Assembly: GCA_002256345.1 (NCBI GenBank)
Contig: NKIY01000006.1
Span: forward strand, 248,001-312,000
DNA from: Bradyrhizobiaceae bacterium PARB1
Lineage (GTDB): Bacteria; Pseudomonadota; Alphaproteobacteria; Rhizobiales; Xanthobacteraceae
DNA: 64,000 nt
Direction of reading: 5' to 3'
Shown: positions 52,496-61,123 of the stretch, piece by piece
Layout: the number at the start of each line of letters is the position of its first letter
How positions within the stretch are numbered: position 1 is the stretch's first letter
The notes under the pieces: generated by a model
What the model was told of the DNA's origin: nothing
The model's input: only the letters and a program-made list of their open reading frames with translations
The model's database searches: none
Program-made: the position numbers and the translations under genes

Positions 52496-54082
52496 ATGTC
52501 CGACCGTCCCACCGATTTTTCCGGCCTGCCGTCCTACAAGGCGCCGCGCCGTTCGTTGCTGTCCGTGCGCAAATTTGCGCTGATGGCGTCCGTCGTCGCC
52601 GGCCTCGGCGTCGCGGCCTATGGCATCTCGCCGTCGAGCAATGGCATCAATTTCACCACAGCTGCGCATGCGCAGGTCGATAAGCAGGTCAAGGCGCAGG
52701 CCGCCCAGCCTGTCGGCTTTGCCGACATCGTCGAGCGCGTGAAGCCGTCGGTGATTTCGGTGAAGGTCAATATCAAGGAGAAGGTCGCGTCGAAGGACGA
52801 CGACAATAGCGGTGACTCGCCGTTCCAGCCGGGCTCGCCCATGGAGCGTTTCTTCAAGCGCTTCGGTGAGAACGGCCTGCCGCCGGGAATGCGCCCCGGT
52901 CCGCGTGGCGGCCGCGGTCCCATCAGCGGCCAGGGGTCGGGCTTCTTCATCTCGGCTGACGGTTATGCCGTGACCAACAATCACGTGGTCGATGGTGCCG
53001 ACAAGGTCGAGGTCTCCACCGATGACGGCAAGACCTATTCGGCCAAGGTGATCGGCACCGATCCGCGCACCGATCTTGCCCTGATCAAGGTCGAGGGCCG
53101 CACCGACTTCCCGTTCGCCAAGCTTGCCGACGGCAAGCCGCGCATCGGCGACTGGGTGCTGGCGGTCGGCAATCCGTTCGGCCTCGGCGGCACCGTGACT
53201 GCCGGCATCGTCTCGGCCTCGGGCCGCGATATCGGCAACGGCCCGTATGACGATTTCATCCAGATCGATGCGCCCGTGAACAAGGGCAATTCGGGCGGTC
53301 CGGCTTTCGACACGTCCGGCGAGGTGATGGGCGTCAATACCGCGATCTATTCGCCCTCGGGCGGCAGCGTCGGCATCGCCTTCTCGATCCCCGCTTCGAC
53401 GGTGAAGACGGTGGTCGCGCAATTGAAGGACAAGGGTTCGGTCTCGCGCGGCTGGATCGGCGTGCAGATCCAGCCGGTGACGCAGGATATCGCCGACAGC
53501 CTCGGCCTGAAGAAAGCGGAAGGCGCTCTGGTCGCCGAGCCGCAGTCCGATGGTCCGGCGGCCAAGGCCGGCATCAAGTCGGGTGACATCATCACTGCGG
53601 TGAACGGCACGCCGATCAAGGATGCGCGTGAACTCGCCCGCACCATCGGCGGCTTCGCGCCCGGCAATACGGTCAAGCTCAATGTGTTGCAGAAGGGCGA
53701 GGACAAGGTGCTGTCCATGACGCTGGGCACCATGCCGAGCGTGCAGGAGGCGAAGGCCGATTTCGACGGTGACAAGGGCTCGTCGTCGCGCGGCGCCGAT
53801 GTGCCCAAGCTCGGCCTCACTGTCTCGCCAGCGAGCAGCGTAGCCGGCGCCGGCAAGGATGGCGTCGTTGTGACCGGCGTCGATCCCAACAGCGCAGCAG
53901 CGGAACGTGGCTTCAAGGAAGGCGATGTCATCCTCGAAGTCGCCGGCAAGAGTGTCGCCACGCCGGGCGAGGTGCGCGAGGCGATCGTCGCCGCGCATAA
54001 CGACAAGAAGAACAGTGTGCTGATCCGGGTTCGCTCGGGCGGCTCATCCAAGTTCGTTGCGGTCCCGCTCGCCAAGGGCTGA
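52496..54082 (+). CDS. degP: Do-type periplasmic serine protease/chaperone (DegP/MucD)
   Basis: 528 residues from the ATG at 52496 (GGAG upstream). One signal/anchor segment near residues 25-45. Trypsin-like triad: His in VTNNHVVDGADKVEV, Asp in RTDLALIKVEG, Ser in NKGNSGGPAF. Two PDZ domains follow (IQPVTQDIADSLGLKKAEGALVAEPQSDGPAAKAGIKSGDII; and GVVVTGVDPNSAAAERGFKEGDVILEVAGKSV). It degrades or refolds misfolded envelope proteins. In Bradyrhizobium it usually follows the ccm operon; here the catabolic cassette lies between. Confidence 0.95.
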   Translation: MSDRPTDFSGLPSYKAPRRSLLSVRKFALMASVVAGLGVAAYGISPSSNGINFTTAAHAQVDKQVKAQAAQPVGFADIVERVKPSVISVKVNIKEKVASKDDDNSGDSPFQPGSPMERFFKRFGENGLPPGMRPGPRGGRGPISGQGSGFFISADGYAVTNNHVVDGADKVEVSTDDGKTYSAKVIGTDPRTDLALIKVEGRTDFPFAKLADGKPRIGDWVLAVGNPFGLGGTVTAGIVSASGRDIGNGPYDDFIQIDAPVNKGNSGGPAFDTSGEVMGVNTAIYSPSGGSVGIAFSIPASTVKTVVAQLKDKGSVSRGWIGVQIQPVTQDIADSLGLKKAEGALVAEPQSDGPAAKAGIKSGDIITAVNGTPIKDARELARTIGGFAPGNTVKLNVLQKGEDKVLSMTLGTMPSVQEAKADFDGDKGSSSRGADVPKLGLTVSPASSVAGAGKDGVVVTGVDPNSAAAERGFKEGDVILEVAGKSVATPGEVREAIVAAHNDKKNSVLIRVRSGGSSKFVAVPLAKG

Positions 54083-54100
54083 GCGGTTTTGTGAGTTGAG

Positions 54101-54140
54101 TATGATCCCGAAAACCAGTCTCCACGTTTTGGGATCATGC
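54101..54140. terminator. Hairpin after degP
   Basis: TATGATCCCGAAAAC (54101-54115) pairs with GTTTTGGGATCATGC (54126-54140), 13 of 15 positions, with a 10-base loop; a TTTCG tail follows. Position 18 bases after the stop suggests a terminator. The sequence is of the GATCATGC type common as intergenic repeats in this group. Confidence 0.6.
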
Positions 54141-54194
54141 TTTCGAGACGGAAGGTATCGCCGGCATAGTCGCCCCCGCTGACGGTGCTTTCCA

Positions 54195-54219
54195 GGGAGC
54201 GGGTGAATAACTCGCTCCC
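54195..54219. terminator. GC-rich hairpin in the degP - regulator gap
   Basis: GGGAGCG (54195-54201) pairs with CGCTCCC (54213-54219), loop of 11 bases, followed by GCTGTTTCCTT, a weak T-rich stretch. It could terminate read-through from degP. Confidence 0.55.
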
Positions 54220-54266
54220 GCTGTTTCCTTCCCTCGGATGTGTGCCCCTTTTCCGTCGGAAGGCAT

Positions 54267-54302
54267 ATGGGCGGTGAAGTTCCCCCCAGCTTCACCGCCC
54301 AT
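54267..54302. promoter_or_regulatory. 13-bp perfect hairpin upstream of the response regulator
   Basis: ATGGGCGGTGAAG (54267-54279) pairs with CTTCACCGCCCAT (54290-54302), loop TTCCCCCCAG. It is the third hairpin in the 335-base gap 54083-54417 and may be a leader structure or terminator. The gap holds no convincing gene. Confidence 0.55.
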
Positions 54303-54417
54303 CCCCATCAAAGGCAAGGGACGATCCGCCGCCTTGCATGAAAGCGCAGTGCACGCCATGGTGACAGAGATTCAACCGATCCGCAGCGAAGCCGCCCCGT
54401 CCAGAGCCGTTCCCGAA

Positions 54418-55098
54418 ATGCGCCTGCTCATTATCGAAGACGACCGCGAGTCCGCCGATTATCTCGTCAAGGCGTTTCGCGAGGTCGGCCATGTGGCCGA
54501 TCACGCCGCCGATGGCGAGGAGGGCTTTGCGCTGGCCGACAGCGGCGATTACGACGTGCTTGTCGTCGATCGTATGCTGCCGAAGCGCGACGGCTTGTCC
54601 GTCATCGGTGCATTGCGCGAGAAGGGCAACCGTACGCCGGCATTGATCCTGTCGGCGCTGGGTCAGGTCGACGACCGTATCAAGGGCCTGCGGGCCGGCG
54701 GCGACGATTATCTGCCGAAGCCATATTCCTTTGCCGAGCTGCTCGCGCGCGTGGAAGTGCTGTCGCGCCGCCAGGGCGGCCCGGCGGAAGAGACCACGTA
54801 TCGTGTCGGTGATCTCGAGCTCGACCGGCTGTCGCATGGCGTCACCCGCGGCGGTCAGGAGCTGATCCTGCAGCCGCGCGAATTTCGCCTGCTCGAATAT
54901 CTGATGAAGCATGCGGGACAGGTGGTGACCCGCACCATGCTGCTCGAGAATGTGTGGGACTATCATTTCGATCCGCAGACCAATGTGATCGACGTCCATA
55001 TCTCGCGGCTGCGCTCGAAGATCGACAAGGGGTTCGATCGGCCGCTGCTGCACACCATTCGCGGCGCCGGCTATATGGTGCGCGACGGCGTGAAGTGA
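54418..55098 (+). CDS. OmpR-family response regulator
   Basis: 226 residues from the ATG at 54418 (MRLLIIEDD); an ATG at 54358 would add 20 residues and also lacks a good ribosome site. Receiver domain with Asp51 in VLVVDRMLPKRDG and Lys in YLPKPYS; winged-helix DNA-binding domain with ILQPREFRLLEYLMKHAGQVVTRTMLLENVWDYHFDPQTNVIDVHISRLRSKID. The following kinase gene is separated by a palindromic repeat (55117-55238). Target genes unknown; a two-component pair between degP and glnE is typical of this group. Confidence 0.93.
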   Translation: MRLLIIEDDRESADYLVKAFREVGHVADHAADGEEGFALADSGDYDVLVVDRMLPKRDGLSVIGALREKGNRTPALILSALGQVDDRIKGLRAGGDDYLPKPYSFAELLARVEVLSRRQGGPAEETTYRVGDLELDRLSHGVTRGGQELILQPREFRLLEYLMKHAGQVVTRTMLLENVWDYHFDPQTNVIDVHISRLRSKIDKGFDRPLLHTIRGAGYMVRDGVK

Positions 55099-55116
55099 GC
55101 GGCAATGCTTAAAGCT

Positions 55117-55238
55117 TGTCCCGGACGCAGTGCATCACTGAGTGGTGGGCTGCGGAGCCGGGACCCTAGGAATGACGGCGCTTCGGGCGGTCCCTGCTCT
55201 GCGGCGCAGCGCAAAGGCGCTGCACCGCGTCCGGGACA
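55117..55238. repeat. REP-like palindromic element, copy 3
   Basis: TGTCCCGGACGC (55117-55128) pairs perfectly with GCGTCCGGGACA (55227-55238). It is related to the elements at 13236-13363 and 21147-21222. It separates the response regulator from its kinase and ends six bases before the kinase ATG, so it displaced or replaced the kinase's ribosome site region. Confidence 0.82.
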
Positions 55239-55244
55239 TACTAT

Positions 55245-56720
55245 ATGGCTGACGTCATTCGTGTTCCTCAGAGACAATCCGTGACCGCCCTCGGTAAACT
55301 CTTCCGCACCACCGCATTCCGGCTGACGCTGGCCTACCTGCTGCTGTTTGCGTTCTTCGCGGCAGCGCTGCTCGGCTATTTCGCCTGGAATACGAACCGG
55401 CTGATCAACGACCAGATCACCACCACGGTGAATGCCGAAATGAGCGAACTCAGCGAGCTCTATCAGCGCCGAGGGCTGCGCGGCATCGTCTTTGCCATCG
55501 AGAACCGGGCGCTGCGGCCAGGCGCCAATCTCTATCTCATCACCACGCCGGCCGGGCAGTCGGTGGCCGGCAATGTGTCCTCGCTGGCGCCGGGAGCGAT
55601 GGCGAGCACCGGCTGGTCAGAGACGCCGTATCGTCGGCTCGACGATCCGGATTCGTCGAACCACCGCGCGCTGGTGAAAGTGGAGCAGCTCTCCAGCGGC
55701 TTCCGTCTGCTGATCGGCCACGATCTGGAAGAGCGGCGGCGGCTGTTCGACATCGTCGGCGATGCCGCCAAATGGTCGGTGCTGATCGTCGTCGTGCTCG
55801 GTCTTGGCGGCGGCATTTTCGTGTCGCGCCGCGTGCTTCGCAAGATCGATGCGATCACCGGCACCACCCAGCGCATCATGGCCGGCGATCTCTCCGGCCG
55901 GCTGCCGGTGGGCCGCAGCGGTGACGAACTTGACCGTCTCGCGGAAAATCTCAACACGATGCTGGAGCGCATCGAGGCGTTGATGAGCGGTCTCAAGGAA
56001 GTCTCCGACAACATCGCTCATGATCTCAAGACGCCGCTGACGCGGCTGCGCAACCGCGCCGAGGAGGCGTTGGCACGCGCTGGCAACGAGGCAGAATATC
56101 GGGCTGCGCTGGAAAGCACGATCGAGGAATCCGACGGCCTGATCCGCACCTTCAATGCGCTGCTGATGATCGCGCGCGCCGAATCCGGCCAGGCGCGTGA
56201 CAACATGACCGTGTTCGACGCGGCCGAGGTCGCCGCTGGCATTCACGAACTCTATGAACCGCTGGCAGAAGACGCCGATCTCACGCTCAAGGTGGAAACC
56301 TCCGTCGCTCCGTTGCATGGCAATCGCGAATTGATCAGTCAGGCGCTCGCCAATCTCGTGGAGAACGCGATCAAATATGGCAAGCCGGAGACGGGCAACG
56401 GTGCGGTGACGCCGGAAATCCTTATCGAGGCCCGCCGCGAGGGCGATCAGGTGCTGTTGAGCGTTGCCGACCACGGGCCCGGCATTCCGGAAGCTGACCG
56501 CAAACATGCGATAGAACGCTTCGTGCGGCTGGAGGCCAGCCGGACGCTGCCCGGTTCGGGCCTCGGTCTCAGCCTCGCATCGGCGGTCGCGACGCTACAT
56601 GGCGGCGGATTGCGTCTCGACGACAACAATCCGGGGCTGCGTGTGACGCTGGTATTACCCGCCGCAACAGGCGAGGCCCTTGCGGGGCAAAGCGCGAATG
56701 TGCAACAGAAGTCGGCATGA
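55245..56720 (+). CDS. Sensor histidine kinase (HAMP)
   Basis: 491 residues from the ATG at 55245. Two membrane helices (about 24-47 and 174-196) flank a periplasmic domain of about 125 residues. HAMP linker (RRVLRKIDAITGTTQRIMAGDLSGRLPV), His259 in NIAHDLKTPLTRLRNRAEEAL, and ATPase motifs NLVENAIKYG, DHGPGIP and GSGLGLSLASAVA. It is the partner of the OmpR-type regulator upstream. The last codons overlap the glnE start (ATGA). Confidence 0.92.
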   Translation: MADVIRVPQRQSVTALGKLFRTTAFRLTLAYLLLFAFFAAALLGYFAWNTNRLINDQITTTVNAEMSELSELYQRRGLRGIVFAIENRALRPGANLYLITTPAGQSVAGNVSSLAPGAMASTGWSETPYRRLDDPDSSNHRALVKVEQLSSGFRLLIGHDLEERRRLFDIVGDAAKWSVLIVVVLGLGGGIFVSRRVLRKIDAITGTTQRIMAGDLSGRLPVGRSGDELDRLAENLNTMLERIEALMSGLKEVSDNIAHDLKTPLTRLRNRAEEALARAGNEAEYRAALESTIEESDGLIRTFNALLMIARAESGQARDNMTVFDAAEVAAGIHELYEPLAEDADLTLKVETSVAPLHGNRELISQALANLVENAIKYGKPETGNGAVTPEILIEARREGDQVLLSVADHGPGIPEADRKHAIERFVRLEASRTLPGSGLGLSLASAVATLHGGGLRLDDNNPGLRVTLVLPAATGEALAGQSANVQQKSA

Positions 56721-59677
56721 CTTCAGCTACCGCAGGCGAGGGCCAGCCGATGCTGGCCGCGCAGTTCGTGAGCGGGCCGGAACTGTTCGATTCTACTGAG
56801 GCCGAACGCCGTTTCGCCGACTGGCTCACGGATATAGCGCCCGATCAGGCCAGCGCATTGCAGGCCATCGTCGATCAATATCCTCATGCCCGCGCGATCC
56901 TGTTCGGGATTGCGGAAGCGTCTCCCTATCTGTTCGATCTGATCCGCGCCGATGCAGCGCGCGCGTTGCGGGTGCTCACCGGAGATCCCGACAAGGCGTT
57001 GCCCGATCTCATCGCGCGCGCCGTTACCCTTGTCGGGGAGGCGCCGGGCGAGGCCGAGGTGATGATCGCGCTGCGCCGGATGAAGTCCGAAGCGGCGCTG
57101 ATGATCGCGCTGTGCGATATCGGCGGCGTATGGCCAGTGATGCGCGTGACGCGTGCGCTGACCGATCTCGCAATCGTTTCGGTGCAGACCGCCATCCGCT
57201 ATCTGCTGACCCAGGAAGCCGGACGCGGACGTATTCTGCCGCCGAACCCGGCGGCGCCCGAAGAGGGCAGCGGCCTGATCGTCTTCGCCATGGGCAAGAT
57301 GGGCGCTGGCGAGCTGAACTACTCCAGCGACATCGATCTGATCGTGTTCTTCGATCTCGAGGCGCATTCGCTGCCCGAAGATATCGAGCCGAACACGTTT
57401 TTCGTGCGTGTCGCGCAGGGCATGTCGCGGCTGCTGCAGCAACGCACCGGCGATGGCTATGTGTTCCGCGTCGATCTGCGGCTGCGGCCGGATCCGGCGT
57501 CGACGCCGGTCGCGGTCTCGACGGCGTCCGCGCTATATTATTACGAGCGCGAGGGGCGCACCTGGGAGCGCGCCGCGATGATCAAGGCGCTGCCTTGCGC
57601 CGGCGATCCCAAAGCCGGCGAGCGCATGCTGGCGGACATCGCGCCATTCGTCTGGCGCAAGCATCTCGACTTTGCGGCGCTGGCCGATGTCCACGACATG
57701 AAGCGCCAGATGCAGACCTATCGTGGCCAGAGCGAGATTTCAGTCGAGGGCCATAACGTCAAGGTCGGACGCGGCGGCATCCGCGAGATCGAGTTCTTCG
57801 CGCAGACCCAGCAATTGATCGCCGGCGGCCGTCATCCGGACTTGCGCGTGCGGCCGACGCTCGAGGCGTTGGGCGTTCTCGCCGCCAGCAACTGGATCAC
57901 CGACGAGGTCCGCGACGAACTGACGGTCGCCTACGAATTCCTGCGGCGCGTCGAGCACCGGCTGCAGATGATCGCCGACGAGCAGACCCATGCGCTGCCG
58001 GACGACGTAGACGCTGTCGAGCGGTTCGCGCGCTTTTTCGGTTACGTCAGCCGCGAGGCCTTTGCGCACGATCTCCTGATGCATCTCAATTGCGTTCAGG
58101 GGCATTACAGCCGGTTGTTCGAGGGCGATGCCACCGACGACACGCATCTGCCGGCGGTCGACTACAAGGCCGGCGCCTCCGATCAGCGCCTGCTCGAACA
58201 TCTCGCCAAGCTTGGCTTCCGCAAGCCGGCGATGGTGGCGCAGACCGTGCAGCATTGGATGCAGGACGACGACTACCGCGCGCTGCGGGTCGAGAGCACG
58301 CGGCAGGCCTTTCTCGATTTCGTTCCGCTACTGATCGTTGGCCTGGCCGATGCCGAGGAGCCCGATAGCGCGGTGATCGCCTTCGACCGCTTCCTGCAGG
58401 CCTTGCAACGTGGTGGACGGTTGATTTCGCTGCTGAGCCAGAACCGCGATCTGGTCGCACTGGTTGCGCTCGTACTTGGCGCCGCGCCGCGGCTTGCCGA
58501 TATGCTCGCCCGGCAGCCACAGCTCGTCGACGGTCTGATCGATCCGCGCTTCTTCGGCGCCATGCCGGATCGTCGCGAACTGTCTTTGCGTCTCGCCGCC
58601 ACGCTCGAAGATGCCAACTCCTATGAAGAGTTTCTCGATCGCTTGCGCCTGTTCGGGCAGGAGAGCCTGTTCCTGATCGGCACGCGCATCCTGTCCGGCA
58701 CGGTGACGGCCCCGCAGGCGAGCACGGCTTTTGCTGATGTCGCCGAAGGTATCGCGCAGACCCTGCACGGCCTCGTGCTCGATCAGTTCGTCGAGCAGCA
58801 CGGCCGCATCAAGGATCAGGAAACGGCGATCATCGCCATGGGCCGGCTTGGCAGCCGCGAGATGACGGCGTCATCCGATCTCGATCTGATCCTGATCTAC
58901 GACTTCGACCACGACGCGCCCGATTCCGAAGGCGGGCGCTCGCTGCATGGCGCGCAGTATTTCGCGCGGCTGACCCAGCGTCTCATCAGCGCTTTCACGA
59001 CGCGCACCAATTACGGCGTGCTGTATGAAGTGGATATGCGGCTGCGGCCGTCGGGGCGGTCCGGGCCGCTGGCATCGCGCATCGATTCCTTCTCCGAATA
59101 TCAGCAGACCGAAGCCTGGACGTGGGAGCATATGGCGCTGACGCGTGCGCGCGTCATCTCGGCGTCGCCAGCCTTCCGCGACAGGGTCGAAGCCGCCATT
59201 CGTGAGGTGCTCACCCGGCCGCGCGAGCACGGGATCATCGCGAATGATGTCGCCGAGATGCGGCAGGCGATCGCCGAGGAGAAGGGCGAGGACGATATCT
59301 GGGATATCAAATATGCCGCAGGCGGCATGGTCGATATCGAATTTATCGCGCAGTATCTGCAGCTCATTCACGCGGCCGACAAGCCGGCGATCCTGAGCGT
59401 CAATACGCATCAGGTGCTGGAAAACGCCGCCAGGCTTGGTGTGTTGCAAACCGAGCATTTCGACGTGCTGCGCCGCGCCGCGCGCCTGTTCAATGATCTC
59501 ACGCAAATCCTGCGGCTCTGCGTCAGCGAAGGTTTCAAGCCGGAGACCGCCGGCGCCGATCTGTTGCGGCTCCTGGCGCGCGTCAGCAACGAGCCGGACT
59601 TCTCCTCGCTGGAAGCGCGCGTCCGCGATATGCAGCACGACGTGCGGCAGGTCTTTCGACAGATCGTCGGTGGCTGA
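56717..59677 (+). CDS. glnE: Bifunctional glutamine-synthetase adenylyltransferase/deadenylylase
   Basis: 986 residues. Two nucleotidyltransferase domains are visible: the first has GSGLIVFAMGKMGAGELNYSSDIDLIVFFD with DxD (DIDLI), the second ETAIIAMGRLGSREMTASSDLDLILIYDFD. Between them are GlnE-type helical regions (NVKVGRGGIREIEFFAQTQQLI; VFRVDLRLRPDP; RRVEHRLQMIADEQTHALP). It adenylylates glutamine synthetase when nitrogen is ample and removes AMP when it is scarce, guided by PII. The ATG overlaps the kinase stop by four bases. Confidence 0.97.
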   Translation: MTSATAGEGQPMLAAQFVSGPELFDSTEAERRFADWLTDIAPDQASALQAIVDQYPHARAILFGIAEASPYLFDLIRADAARALRVLTGDPDKALPDLIARAVTLVGEAPGEAEVMIALRRMKSEAALMIALCDIGGVWPVMRVTRALTDLAIVSVQTAIRYLLTQEAGRGRILPPNPAAPEEGSGLIVFAMGKMGAGELNYSSDIDLIVFFDLEAHSLPEDIEPNTFFVRVAQGMSRLLQQRTGDGYVFRVDLRLRPDPASTPVAVSTASALYYYEREGRTWERAAMIKALPCAGDPKAGERMLADIAPFVWRKHLDFAALADVHDMKRQMQTYRGQSEISVEGHNVKVGRGGIREIEFFAQTQQLIAGGRHPDLRVRPTLEALGVLAASNWITDEVRDELTVAYEFLRRVEHRLQMIADEQTHALPDDVDAVERFARFFGYVSREAFAHDLLMHLNCVQGHYSRLFEGDATDDTHLPAVDYKAGASDQRLLEHLAKLGFRKPAMVAQTVQHWMQDDDYRALRVESTRQAFLDFVPLLIVGLADAEEPDSAVIAFDRFLQALQRGGRLISLLSQNRDLVALVALVLGAAPRLADMLARQPQLVDGLIDPRFFGAMPDRRELSLRLAATLEDANSYEEFLDRLRLFGQESLFLIGTRILSGTVTAPQASTAFADVAEGIAQTLHGLVLDQFVEQHGRIKDQETAIIAMGRLGSREMTASSDLDLILIYDFDHDAPDSEGGRSLHGAQYFARLTQRLISAFTTRTNYGVLYEVDMRLRPSGRSGPLASRIDSFSEYQQTEAWTWEHMALTRARVISASPAFRDRVEAAIREVLTRPREHGIIANDVAEMRQAIAEEKGEDDIWDIKYAAGGMVDIEFIAQYLQLIHAADKPAILSVNTHQVLENAARLGVLQTEHFDVLRRAARLFNDLTQILRLCVSEGFKPETAGADLLRLLARVSNEPDFSSLEARVRDMQHDVRQVFRQIVGG

Positions 59678-59752
59678 GGCAACGTGCTGTCAGCCAAGCG
59701 CCGTTGCACGCGCTGCGCGAACAATGCCCGAATGATCGGATTCGTGAGCCGG

Positions 59753-59767
59753 TTAGATGAAATCTAA
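59753..59767. promoter_or_regulatory. Irr-box-like palindrome upstream of the Vgb-like gene
   Basis: TTAGATGAAATCTAA: perfect 6-bp arms (TTAGAT/ATCTAA) with a 3-base centre. It lies 115 bases before the ATG at 59882. It has the length and layout of the Irr/ICE box (TTTAGAA...TTCTAAA type) of this bacterial group. A related site lies before the TonB receptor gene at 61016-61030. Confidence 0.6.
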
Positions 59768-59881
59768 TCGGTCGCAATTGTTGTCGCACCTCGTCCTCCG
59801 CTAGCTCCACCTTTTGGTCGTGTGAGACGCAACCTTTGCTGTTGCCTGATGCACGCATGACCGAGCGCTCGAGGAGATGAG

Positions 59882-60895
59882 ATGCAGTTCAGGTTCTTTC
59901 GCATTGTCGCAGCAGCCGCTGTGGTGCTGGCCGCATGTGCCGGAGATGGAGCGGCGGCCGAGGATATCGCCATTGTCGAGACGGCGCTCCCCGGAGAGGG
60001 GCAGCGGCCGCAGGCGATGGTCGTCGCGCCCGACGGCAATCTGTGGGTGACCGATGTTATCAAACACCAGATTTTCCGCATCGCGCCCGGCGGAGCCATG
60101 ACGCCATTTCGCGTCCCCGGCGAGGCGGTCGGCGTTCTCCAGGGCATCGCATTCGGTCCCGATGGCCATATCTGGTTCACCTCGCGCGAGGAGAACGCAA
60201 TCCGGCGCATGTCGGTGACGGGTGAGTTCAACGGCACCTTCGTCATTCCCTCGCAAGCGACGAAGCCGACGCAGCTTAACAAGGGGGCGTGGCCGCGCGG
60301 CATCACCGTCGGTCCCGACGGGCAGCTCTGGTTTGCAGAAATGGCCGCGAACAAGATCGGCCGCATTACCGTGAATGGCGAGTTCACCGAATTCGCTATC
60401 CCGACCGAAGATGCGCAGGCCTATGGCGTCGTGACCGGACCGGACAAGAATTTGTGGTTCACCGAAAGCGGAGCAGGGAAGATCGGCCGTCTCGATATCA
60501 AGACCGGCAAGATCACCGAATTCGCCCTGAGCAGTCCGCAGGCACGGCCGCGCGACATCACCGTGGGCCCGGACGGGCATCTCTGGTTCTCGATGAACGG
60601 CACCGATCGCATCGGACGTATTTCCATGCAGGGTGAGATCGCGGAGTTTCCGCTTCCGGCGGATACCAAGCCGATCGGCATTGCAACCGGCGGTGACGGC
60701 AATGTGTGGTTCACGGCTTTCAAGCCGAACAAGATCGGCCGAATCTCGCCTGCGGGTGTCGTCACTCTGTTCGATCTGAAGACGGCGAATGCGCAGCCAT
60801 TCGGGATGACTGCCGGACGGAATGGCGAGGTCTGGATTTCGTTGCAGGCCAATCACATCGGGCGCGTCGAGCTTTCGGCCAAGCCTGCGAAATGA
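59882..60895 (+). CDS. Vgb/streptogramin-lyase-like beta-propeller protein
   Basis: 337 residues with an N-terminal signal peptide (FFRIVAAAAVVLAACAGDGAAA; it may be a lipoprotein because of VLAACAG). Repeats of about 42 residues with GPDGxLWFxxxxxNKIGRI (for example IAFGPDGHIWFTSREEN, ITVGPDGQLWFAEMAANKIGRI) make at least six blades, as in virginiamycin B lyase. Most relatives are not antibiotic lyases. It sits next to an iron-type TonB receptor gene and shares an upstream palindrome with it. Confidence 0.88.
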   Translation: MQFRFFRIVAAAAVVLAACAGDGAAAEDIAIVETALPGEGQRPQAMVVAPDGNLWVTDVIKHQIFRIAPGGAMTPFRVPGEAVGVLQGIAFGPDGHIWFTSREENAIRRMSVTGEFNGTFVIPSQATKPTQLNKGAWPRGITVGPDGQLWFAEMAANKIGRITVNGEFTEFAIPTEDAQAYGVVTGPDKNLWFTESGAGKIGRLDIKTGKITEFALSSPQARPRDITVGPDGHLWFSMNGTDRIGRISMQGEIAEFPLPADTKPIGIATGGDGNVWFTAFKPNKIGRISPAGVVTLFDLKTANAQPFGMTAGRNGEVWISLQANHIGRVELSAKPAK

Positions 60896-61015
60896 TGCAG
60901 CCACAGCGAAAATTTTCGCACGCGCCTCGCAGTCCGATGTGAGGCGAGGAGTCAAGTGAGGCTGCACGCGGCGACCGGTTGCGTGTAGCAGCACATATCA
61001 TCTGCAGGCGAAGTG

Positions 61016-61030
61016 CTAGATAGAATCTAA
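61016..61030. promoter_or_regulatory. Irr-box-like palindrome upstream of the TonB-dependent receptor gene
   Basis: CTAGATAGAATCTAA, matching the 59753-59767 site at 12 of 15 positions, with arms TAGAT/ATCTA. It lies 94 bases before the ATG at 61124, in the 60896-61123 intergenic region, where a promoter would be. Likely an iron-responsive operator (Irr or a related factor). Confidence 0.6.
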
Positions 61031-61123
61031 GTGCGCCGCATTGTGACCGCACCGTGACGTCCTGTAAGGCCCGAAACAGTTAGCCGATCAAAAATCGGTA
61101 AGGGACCTGGGGCGATCTAACAG

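Noticed and set aside
59801-60994. Antisense 397-residue repeat-containing frame over the Vgb-like gene
   Set aside because: Its repeats are simply the complement of the propeller repeats.
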